A DNA stretch of 14,746 bases from Trichomonas tenax. Taxonomy: Eukaryota > Parabasalia > Trichomonadida > Trichomonadidae. A program made the position numbers and the translations under genes. This document shows, piece by piece, positions 7,983 through 13,948 of this stretch. The DNA is taken from NCBI GenBank assembly GCA_023091735.1, contig JALKBU010001205.1, positions 1-14,746 on the forward strand, given 5' to 3'. Numbering within the stretch: position 1 is the first letter of the stretch; each line of letters starts with the position of its first letter. Below the pieces are notes generated by a model. The model ran no database searches and was not told where the DNA came from. It saw only the letters and a list, made by a program, of their open reading frames with translations.

Positions 7983-9050
7983 AGATATTTGAGTTTGAAA
8001 AGAAGAAAATTAAATAAAAGTCATTAATTTTGCATTGTTTTATTGTATGGGATAATTATAATATTAGAGTATGCAAATCAATACGATTAAAAATGAGAAA
8101 ATATATTGACACTTTTCTTTACAATAACAAATTATATATAAAAAATAAATATCATAAATATAATATACATCAGTTATAACATAAAGTTATGAGAGAAAAA
8201 GATTTGAGAATAAATAAACATTGAGAATACTGATAAAAATAAAAATAAATAATAGAATACTATAGTATATGATTCAAAAGATGTTTTTATTATGTTTTAA
8301 AGTAGAAATAAAATGATTTTTAACTTTTGAAAATAGTTCTAGAAAATATAGAAATATCAGAATGAAACAATGATTTTGTAAATAACTTTTGAATGCTCTG
8401 AAAAAAATCTCTGAAATATTGAATAACGTAAAAACAATATAATACATAAATAAAATGCAATGTAAATAACACATTTCGCAATTAGTCTATCAATATATTC
8501 TATGAGTCAGATTATTGTATAGTTTACACAAAAATGCAAACATATTTATAATGATATAATAATCATATTTATATTGCAGCGGTTTGCCTTTCAAAATCTG
8601 AAAAGGCTCAGAAATGTAATATGCGTTATTTGGAATGTATATTATATGTGCAACAATATATTTTCGAACTTTAAAGCAGTCACTTTTTTCACTTTTCTTC
8701 CTTCTTTTCCATTTTCAGACACTTCTGATTGATATATTGGAAGCTTGACGATATTATATATTACCATATACGCTACTGAATATATACCTACAATAACTAA
8801 CCATAATATCCACATTTTATTTTCAATGTATTTATCTCGCTTAATGTGTACTTTTTATAAGTTCATTAACATTTACCACATGATTAGAATATGAACATAC
8901 AATAAAAATATTTTTCTAACTGTAATCAAATGATATGTGTCAAAAAAGTTATTTTACACATCATTTATTATCTTTTACACGTCAATCTGTCTAAATATTA
9001 AATTCTCTATGACTAGATAACAAAGATACTGACTAAATTTCGAAAATCAC
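7983..9050. other. Extremely A+T-rich gene-free stretch
   Basis: I see no supportable gene, tRNA or long repeat. A small GCCTTTC...GAAAAGGC dyad lies at 8585-8606. Open frames here are short, low-complexity and lysine/asparagine- or phenylalanine-rich. Confidence 0.55.
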
Positions 9051-9127
9051 TCCGAGTGTAAGTGATATAGCGATGGTACTGTGGACCGTGATACCATAGC
9101 ACCATCAATATATCACTTACACTCGGA
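9051..9127. repeat. Hairpin A: 34-position stem, 9-base loop
   Basis: 9051-9084 pairs with 9094-9127. The outer 19 positions are perfect; across the 34 there are 31 pairs (one G-T) and 3 mismatches, with no bulges. The loop is ACCGTGATA. The 77-base size, short loop and near-complete stem are like a microRNA precursor. Expression and strand are unknown. Confidence 0.8.
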
Positions 9128-9173
9128 AAAACAACATTCCAGGCAGATAATTTAATGCATTTTAAAAAGTTAG

Positions 9174-9254
9174 GTTTTCCGTCCTGCCCTCGCTGCAAAG
9201 GCCGCTAATAAGGTTTCCGAGAGGACTGTGCCACAAAGGAAGCTCGTAAAACCT
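9174..9254 (+). pseudogene. Possible histone H3 N-tail fragment
   Basis: The frame reads FRPALAAKAANKV, then SERTVPQRKLVKP, with codons typical of highly expressed genes (GCC, GCT, AAG, CTC, TCC). Histone H3 tails read RKQLATKAARKS...KKP, so R-x2-LA-x-KAA-x-K and the later KP line up. A TAG lies just upstream in frame and no H3 core follows. The local G+C is far above the flanks. This would be a short retro-copied or duplicated fragment; the match is short and could be coincidence. Confidence 0.3.
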
Positions 9255-9344
9255 ATATTTTTGTATGTTCTTAATTTTTAATGAGATTAATCAGTCTTGT
9301 TTTATTATACATTTAGCTATTTTGTTAAATCATAAAATCTCCCC

Positions 9345-9417
9345 CACTGAATACAAATGGTGCACTAGAACTGGATCAATGTAATCACTAGTCATAGTGC
9401 ACCATTTGCATTCAGTG
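9345..9417. repeat. Hairpin B: 30-position stem, 13-base loop
   Basis: 9345-9374 pairs with 9388-9417 with 27 pairs (one G-T), 3 mismatches and no bulges; the first 23 positions contain only one A-C mismatch. The right arm carries CATAGTGCACCAT, similar to CATAGCACCAT in hairpin A, hinting at common origin. It is shaped like a small-RNA precursor. Confidence 0.8.
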
Positions 9418-9474
9418 AAATAGAAAGTTTTAGTGAAATTTGATCATTGATTTTCATCATATTGTTATATCCCC

Positions 9475-9533
9475 ATATTCTCAGCGACATTGTCACTCAT
9501 ACATGTGATAGGTGACGTTGCCACTGAGAATAT
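9475..9533. repeat. Hairpin C: 26-position stem, 7-base loop
   Basis: 9475-9500 pairs with 9508-9533 with 22 pairs (two G-T) and 4 mismatches, no bulges. The ten outer positions (ATATTCTCAG) are perfect. CC at 9472-9473 can add pairs with GG at 9535-9536 after one mismatch. Confidence 0.7.
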
Positions 9534-9698
9534 TGGAATAGAACAACTATTACTATGTTTTTTTAGAATTGGGTTCAAAAATAGTAAATAACATTGATTA
9601 TAATATGGTAATGATTGAAGTGAGGACTGCAAAATGATGGGAATGTTAAAAACTCTTTCAAATCATAATCAAATTCGAGTTATTTTCAAAACTTCTTA

Positions 9699-9772
9699 TT
9701 TTAGTCCTCTTCTCCATACAAATGTCACCGCTGGAATGATTTAGTGACATGTGTACCAAGAAGATGATAAAA
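9699..9772. repeat. Hairpin D: imperfect 29-bp stem, 15-base loop
   Basis: 9699-9728 pairs with 9744-9772 with G9704 bulged. A 3-by-3 internal loop sits at 9714-9716/9756-9758, with single mismatches at 9707 and 9721. TGTCAC/GTGACA closes the loop. The left arm AGTCCTCTTCTCCATACAAA resembles the left arm of hairpin F. Confidence 0.65.
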
Positions 9773-9809
9773 ACAACAAGTTTTGTTGGTGATTCATGTT
9801 TCTCCAACA

Positions 9810-9880
9810 ACTGTGTGCCAATAGCACATTAAGACTTGAGAAATTTAATAAAAAGACCACATATACCATTGGCACACAGT
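9810..9880. repeat. Hairpin E: 20-position stem, 31-base loop
   Basis: 9810-9829 pairs with 9861-9880. ACTGTGTGCCAAT/ATTGGCACACAGT is perfect over 13 pairs, followed by three mismatches at alternate positions. CTT/AAG can close the inner loop. GATAAAAA at 9766-9773 could pair with TTTTTATC at 9891-9898, nesting E next to D. Confidence 0.65.
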
Positions 9881-9925
9881 GACGGATGAATTTTTATCAG
9901 GTAATTTACATTGATTTATATAATA

Positions 9926-10011
9926 TTGTGTTTGAGTCCTTCTTCTCGTTACAAAAACCACTAGACACATGTGGTATGACTAAAGAACCGATAAGAAGGA
10001 CACAAACACAA
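9926..10011. repeat. Hairpin F: 27-position stem with terminal 5-bp stem-loop
   Basis: 9926-9952 pairs with 9985-10011 with 23 pairs and 4 mismatches, no bulges. After an internal loop, ACCAC/GTGGT (9957-9961 with 9971-9975) closes a 9-base loop. The left arm AGTCCTTCTTCTCGTTACAA is clearly similar to hairpin D, so D and F look paralogous. Confidence 0.75.
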
Positions 10012-10149
10012 CAATTGGACGAGTTTTGATTTTTCATCCCATCAGATGTCGGTTGCGCAATGAAACTTAAACAGTGTGATAGAAAGTTGCACTGCATTAT
10101 TACAACAAAGTAAGGGCTGGAATTAATTTCGATATTCTGGGTCGATTTT

Positions 10150-10246
10150 GAAATGTTGCTCTATGCACTCCAAATTGATTCAGAAGCCAATAGAAATGTG
10201 TGTCATTGACTTCCGGATCGATTTGGAGTGCATAGAACAACATTTT
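10150..10246. repeat. Hairpin G: 42-position near-perfect stem, 13-base loop
   Basis: 10150-10191 pairs with 10205-10246: 39 pairs including three G-T, 3 mismatches (at 10159, 10182 and 10187), no bulges. The loop is 10192-10204. Such a stem is very unlikely by chance. The leftward open frame that crosses both arms (10100-10399) is probably incidental. Confidence 0.9.
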
Positions 10247-10438
10247 CACTGTTTTTGACGTTTTAACCCTACCAAACATTGAACACATTTGAGACTTTGA
10301 TGTTGCGATAAATTGTGCTATATAACTCAGAAACACAATATTCGATGTGATACTGTCTTGTAAATATATTGTACTATGCAATTTTGGAGATATATACATT
10401 GTATTAGCAAGAAAATCATATATTATTGACTCCTTAGA

Positions 10439-10457
10439 GTGTCAATTTTGTTGACAC
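10439..10457. repeat. 7-bp stem-loop GTGTCAA-TTTTG-TTGACAC
   Basis: A small perfect dyad with a 5-base loop in gene-free sequence. Chance is possible. Confidence 0.4.
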
Positions 10458-10628
10458 CACATCAACATGGAACATATTCAATATCACTAACAGAAGCATG
10501 AAACAATTAAAAATCCCATCTGCAGTATATGTGATAGGCATTGTGCATGATAAAACATAAAAAACACAAATCTTTGAAATAATGTATTTCATCAAATTAA
10601 AAGTTCAAAATCTGTTAATGTTCACATC

Positions 10629-10675
10629 GAATTCATATAACAAAGCTTATGTAAAACATAAGCACATAAGAATTC
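10629..10675. repeat. Two-part hairpin, EcoRI-site ends
   Basis: GAATTCATAT at 10629-10638 pairs with ATAAGAATTC at 10666-10675 with one mismatch. Inside it GCTTATG/CATAAGC (10645-10651 with 10657-10663) closes a 5-base loop. Confidence 0.5.
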
Positions 10676-10831
10676 AATCTTCAAACCTAAAATATAGGTT
10701 TAATCTCATAACAAAATTTTTAAATTACTGTGTTTATGTTATTTAATCAATGGATCAATAATATATACATCTAACCAAATACAACATTATTGTTGAATAC
10801 ATTCAATTCCATAATTCTTTAAAACATTCAA

Positions 10832-11059
10832 TTAATTAAACTTTACTAATTCATGAGCTTTCAGTAACAACATCGCTAGACTATACCTAGACATTTCGCC
10901 AATGAGTGAAGGTCTATAATAGCTCTCATCAAAATTTGTTTTTAACCTTAAAAATTTTGCGAAAAAAAGACGATAGACTAAATTTGGAAAGCTCTCAACC
11001 GCATGAGAACTATTATAATTGATACTTTCATCAAAGCGCAAAAAAATGTAAGACAACAC
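10832..11059 (-). pseudogene. Possible coding remnant, unrecognised
   Basis: This 75-residue leftward frame ends in FDESYYRPSLIGEM and AMLLLKAHELVKFN, which is more protein-like than the surroundings. The opposite strand also holds long open stretches: a plus-strand frame is open from about 11023 to the TGA at 11308 and carries KEKSSIENKIKRLPNDVSN. Both cannot easily be real. No initiator or family resemblance was found, so this interval is marked as a candidate relic only. Confidence 0.2.
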
Positions 11060-11416
11060 GACACAGTTTGCTCAATGATCCCTACATGCATCCGATATAT
11101 ATATTTCAACGCTGTAAAGCTCTCTTGGTTTTTGCACATTTGGTGCCGACGTTTATTGATTTTTACCATACCAAAGAGAAATCTAGCATAGAAAACAAGA
11201 TAAAACGTTTACCAAATGATGTTTCAAATGTTGTCATATCAGCTATCCTTCATAAATCCATGTGTATGTTGCGTACCGAAAGTTGTAATGAAAAAGTGAT
11301 ACAAAAGTGACATGTAAACATGAATATTTGACAAATAAATATTTACGTGGCATGTGATTATAAATGATTATTGGAAGAATGATATCCTATATTTGTTTAA
11401 ATTTACTTTGAAAAGA

Positions 11417-11598
11417 AAAATTAAGTGCTTTATTGGCACTGGTAGCCAAAATGCTAGCAATCCAGTCCACAGTTCTTCCTTTCAGACTCGATCTTCGAAA
11501 TAATCAGCGATTTACTCTACATAATGGTTCTGAAAGGAAGAACTGTGTACTGGATTGCTAGCACCTTGGCTACCAGTCCCAATCAAGCATTTAATTTT
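11417..11598. repeat. Hairpin H: 74-position stem, 34-base loop
   Basis: 11417-11490 pairs with 11525-11598: 68 pairs (three G-T) of 74 with 6 mismatches and no bulges. Runs such as CCACTGTTC-type pairing over 11468-11486/11529-11547 are perfect for 19 positions. It is by far the longest dyad in the window. The right arm lies inside an open frame (11458-11682), so the left arm is antisense to that frame. Confidence 0.9.
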
Positions 11599-11682
11599 GC
11601 TATTCAGAGGCATTCTGAAGTGGAAATCTTTGATTTCTTAATGATGGCGTATGAAAGGAAGATCTGTGAGTTTAGCTACTAA
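11524..11682 (+). other. 52-codon open frame over the right arm of hairpin H
   Basis: From the ATG at 11524 the frame reads MVLKGRTVYWIASTLATSPN, then QAFNFAIQRHSEVEIFDFLM and a short end to TAA at 11680. It is open upstream through the loop to 11458 (FFLSDSIFEIISDLLYIM). The composition is protein-like, but I do not recognise it and no initiator is evident. It could be a gene fragment whose inverted duplication made the hairpin. Confidence 0.3.
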
Positions 11683-11745
11683 CATGCGTGGTACCTGTGT
11701 CAATGTAGTCCCCAGTTCTTCCCGTCAGACGCGATTTTGACACAT
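11648..11745. repeat. Degenerate second copy of hairpin H arms
   Basis: TGAAAGGAAGATCTGTG at 11652-11668 matches the right arm of hairpin H (TGAAAGGAAGAACTGTG). AGTCCCCAGTTCTTCC further on, followed by a TCAGAC-CGAT-like stretch, matches its left arm plus loop. The two can pair weakly with each other. This indicates an older duplication of the same unit. Confidence 0.5.
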
Positions 11746-12194
11746 AAAACCAGAGATTCTGACAACTTTCGGTATGTGACAATTAAACTCGGTAAATATG
11801 ATTTTTTCTTCAATCTGATAGATTCTACCAGCGCAAACATGAGAAATTCGTTAGTAAAAGTATATTCTAATAATATCGTGAATATTTAAGTGAAATTGAT
11901 GAAAGATGTTGATAAATCATGACAGAGTGAGGTGCACTACCATCGTAGTTAAGCAAGACTCCTTGAGAATAAATAATTAAAGAGCTAAGTCCATTTTTTG
12001 GACTACATATTATCTTTAAAAAAAGTGTTATAACCTTTATCACAACTTTTTTTGCTTTTGAGCAGAAAGAACAGTAATACTCTACTATGTGAGGTATATC
12101 TATCATAAAGTATTCTCATATAATGGAGCACCCTGTTTTTTCAGCTCAAAACATCTCTCAAAATTTATATTTTGCATGACATTTTTATATTTAC
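11746..12194. other. Gene-free stretch
   Basis: No supportable gene. A leftward 79-codon open frame (11867-12106) resembles nothing and has no initiator. GTCCATTTTTTGGAC near 11990 is a 5-bp dyad. Confidence 0.4.
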
Positions 12195-12285
12195 ATGGCA
12201 AGTATTGTTACTTTTGGTGTCACTTTTCGAAACTTTAGCTGGTGGAGCCTTGGGAACACACAGATCCCAGACGTTAACTTGATAA
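12195..12285 (-). pseudogene. Short G+C-rich coding-like patch
   Basis: Read leftward it gives VWDLCVPKAPPAKVSKSDTK with codons like those of the ribosomal genes (CCC, AAG, GCT). PKAPPAKVSK resembles the basic Pro/Ala-rich N-termini of several ribosomal or histone proteins, too short to assign. It lies on the same strand as, and downstream of, the P1 gene. Confidence 0.2.
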
Positions 12286-12341
12286 TTTTTGGGATATAAT
12301 TTAATATAAAAAATGTAATTTCTGTAAATCAAAAAATTGTT

Positions 12342-12352
12342 CAATTTATTTA
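12342..12352 (-). terminator. TAAATAAA overlapping the P1 stop codon
   Basis: The TAA stop begins the tetranucleotide TAAA, repeated at once as TAAATAAA. A UAAA overlapping the stop is the known trichomonad polyadenylation arrangement. Confidence 0.55.
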
Positions 12353-12673
12353 GAAATCGAACATGTCGCCAAGGTCGAGTGGAGCAGCAGCCTCCTCTTC
12401 CTTCTCCTCCTCCTTTGGAGCCTCAGCAGCAGCGCCAGCAGCTGGAGCAGCACCACCAGCTGGGGCAGCACCGCCGGCACCACCGAGGGAAACGTTCTTG
12501 ATTAAATCGGAAACGTCGGCCTTCTTGAAGTAGTCGGCAAAAAGATCGATCCATAACTTGTCCATCTTGAGGCCGGAGGCGGCGATAACCTTGTTGAGTG
12601 ATTCGGCGTTGATTTCCTTGCCATCATCGTTGAGGATGAGAGCGGCGTAAACGCAAGCAAGATCAGCAGACAT
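12350..12673 (-). CDS. RPLP1: 60S acidic ribosomal protein P1
   Basis: This 107-residue protein is the stalk phosphoprotein P1, which with P2 binds uL10 (P0) on the large subunit and recruits translational GTPases. Residues 1-18 (MSADLACVYAALILNDDG) match the P1 start (ELACIYSALILHDD), which separates P1 from P2. The helical dimerisation domain spans about 1-62, followed by an Ala/Gly/Pro hinge (65-86) and an acidic KEEEKEEE run. The tail ends APLDLGDMFDF instead of the usual SDDDMGFGLFD, keeping the acidic-hydrophobic character but not the consensus. A longer frame starts at 12691, but the ATG at 12673 is chosen by homology and because M5 lies between the two. G+C content and codon use are far above the flanks. 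It is divergent from eS26. Confidence 0.95.
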   Translation of the reverse strand: MSADLACVYAALILNDDGKEINAESLNKVIAASGLKMDKLWIDLFADYFKKADVSDLIKNVSLGGAGGAAPAGGAAPAAGAAAEAPKEEEKEEEAAAPLDLGDMFDF

Positions 12674-12676
12674 TGC

Positions 12677-12681
12677 AAAGG
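12677..12681 (-). promoter_or_regulatory. M5 initiator CCTTT of the P1 gene
   Basis: CCTTT on the minus strand. In T. vaginalis, M5 replaces the initiator and transcription starts at its second C, here 12680, giving a 7-base leader before the ATG at 12673. The context TGGTCAGCCTTT is nearly identical to that of eS26 (TGGTCTGCCTTT). Confidence 0.7.
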
Positions 12682-12692
12682 CTGACCACAAC

Positions 12693-12700
12693 TAACCGTT
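12693..12700 (-). promoter_or_regulatory. M3 (Myb-bound) element of the P1 gene
   Basis: AACGGTTA on the minus strand fits the T. vaginalis M3 consensus (A/G/T)(A/G)C(G/C)G(T/C)T(T/A/G) at every position and lies 11 bases upstream of M5. M3 is bound by a Myb-like protein and regulates starts at M5 or Inr promoters. Confidence 0.65.
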
Positions 12701-12833
12701 CGCTCTATCGTCCTCAGAATTTTGCCTGCTTTTGATCAAAATTGGCCTTAAAACATATATCTGTGAATATAGTTATGACTATTTCTCACTAAAAATTGTA
12801 AAATCTTAGATTTTCAAACCTTGATTTTGCTAA

Positions 12834-13135
12834 AATGCTGCTCACACTTTATGTGCATTATACGTTGGTTATGTTTATTTTAAATTTGAAGCATAAAAAC
12901 TTGAATATTATTTTTGAAATTTCAAGACAATCATTTGTTCAATTGATGTTCACAATCTATATTCATTATACCCTGATTATTTTCAACTTAAATATGAAGT
13001 GTGGGAACTTGAACACAAATGTTTAAACTTCAATATCAATCATTTGTTCAAAGGTTACTCATACTTTGTGTATGTTATATGTTGTGTGTGTTTTAAATAT
13101 GAAGTTTGAGAACTCAATAACAAAACTAAAAATCT
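12834..13135. repeat. Three-copy degenerate tandem repeat, 108/109-bp period
   Basis: Copies run about 12834-12942, 12943-13051 and 13052-13135 (partial). Copies 1 and 2 both end in CAATCATTTGTTCAA (12928-12942, 13037-13051). Each begins with a TCACA/TCATA-ctttatgt-like stretch and contains TTTAAAT-TGAAG. It lies midway between the divergent P1 and eS26 genes. Confidence 0.7.
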
Positions 13136-13414
13136 TTAAAATTAGTTTTGACATATATTAGTCCACACTCAGTGAATACCTTCATAATCTAATGGTTATT
13201 ATAATGCCAATGAGTAAATATAAATATTGATCAAAATGAAATAAAAGCAAGGATTTATGGTGAAAAAATATATAAATCTTTTATTGGCTTAAAGTATTAT
13301 GGACTTATAGTTGTTGGCTATTTGCTAGATAGTTCCTGAATTCTATAAATTGATATTTGAAAATTTGATAAAATATCAGTTGTTATATTTGCAAAACTTT
13401 ATCAAAATAGGGTA

Positions 13415-13444
13415 TCCTACGAATAGAGGGTGTTATTTGTAGGA
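13415..13444. repeat. 11-bp stem-loop upstream of eS26
   Basis: TCCTACGAATA (13415-13425) pairs with TATTTGTAGGA (13434-13444) with one G-T pair and an 8-base loop, 150 bases upstream of the eS26 start. The remainder of 13136-13560 shows no gene. Confidence 0.5.
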
Positions 13445-13569
13445 GTTTAGGAAGTTAAAAATTTTTGTTTCTAATTTTGCAAAATTTTGCCAAAATACAA
13501 TAGAATACAAGTTGAAAATGCTAAACATCGTGTTTTTGAACGTTTTGTGAAAATTTGAAACAAAAAAGT

Positions 13570-13577
13570 GACGATTG
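13570..13577 (+). promoter_or_regulatory. M3-like element of the eS26 gene
   Basis: GACGATTG fits the M3 consensus except A for G at position 5, and lies 5 bases upstream of M5. The spacing is shorter than at P1, so this is a weaker call. Confidence 0.35.
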
Positions 13578-13582
13578 GTCTG

Positions 13583-13587
13583 CCTTT
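13583..13587 (+). promoter_or_regulatory. M5 initiator CCTTT of the eS26 gene
   Basis: CCTTT sits in TGGTCTGCCTTTCG. A start at the second C (13584) leaves a 10-base leader before the ATG at 13594. It decides against the upstream in-frame start at 13555, which would precede the transcript start. Confidence 0.65.
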
Positions 13588-13593
13588 CGTCAA

Positions 13594-13947
13594 ATGCCCG
13601 TCAAGAGGAGGAATCATGGCCGCTCTAAGATGAACCGTGGCCACACAAAGTGCGTCAACTGCATGAACTGCGGCCGCCAGACACCAAAGGATAAGGCCAT
13701 CACACGTTTCGCCATCAAGAATATGGTCGAGGCCTCGTCCGCTAAGGATGTTTCCGACGCCTGCGTCTACCAGGGCTACGAGCTTCCAAAGACATACCAG
13801 AAGCAATATTTCTGCGTTTCCTGCGCTGTCCACAGACACGTTGTTCGCCCACGTAACGTCAACGTCCGCCGTAACCGTGTTCCACTCTTCCTCAAGCTCA
13901 GATTAGAGAAGGCTGAACAGCGCGCAGCCCAGCGTAGACAAGAATAA
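13594..13947 (+). CDS. RPS26: 40S ribosomal protein eS26
   Basis: This 117-residue protein is eS26, which sits near the mRNA exit of the small subunit. The start MPVKRRNHGRSK matches the family's MTKKRRNNGRAK. Zinc ligands Cys23, Cys26, Cys74 and Cys77 are all present (CVNCMNC and FCVSCAVH). The core PKDKAITRFAIKNMVEASS and the DVSDACVYQGYELPK stretch are canonical. The tail differs from the usual Pro-rich animal end: it is a charged helix (KLRLEKAEQRAAQRRQE). No intron interrupts it. A longer frame begins at 13555, but homology and the M5 position support 13594. Codon use is strongly C-ending and much G+C-richer than the surroundings, as for a highly expressed gene. The TAA stop overlaps TAAA. 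Confidence 0.96.
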   Translation: MPVKRRNHGRSKMNRGHTKCVNCMNCGRQTPKDKAITRFAIKNMVEASSAKDVSDACVYQGYELPKTYQKQYFCVSCAVHRHVVRPRNVNVRRNRVPLFLKLRLEKAEQRAAQRRQE

Positions 13948-13948
13948 A
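13945..13948 (+). terminator. TAAA overlapping the eS26 stop codon
   Basis: The stop codon plus the next base forms TAAA, the trichomonad polyadenylation tetranucleotide, as at the P1 gene. Confidence 0.5.

Noticed and set aside
10100..10399. 99-codon leftward open frame across hairpin G
   Set aside because: It spans both arms and the loop, has no initiator motif, and looks like an incidental frame in structured DNA.
9051..11598. Single MITE family as explanation for all hairpins
   Set aside because: Arm sequences mostly differ, sizes vary from 59 to 182 bases, and no consistent target-site duplication is visible; not excluded without genome copy numbers.
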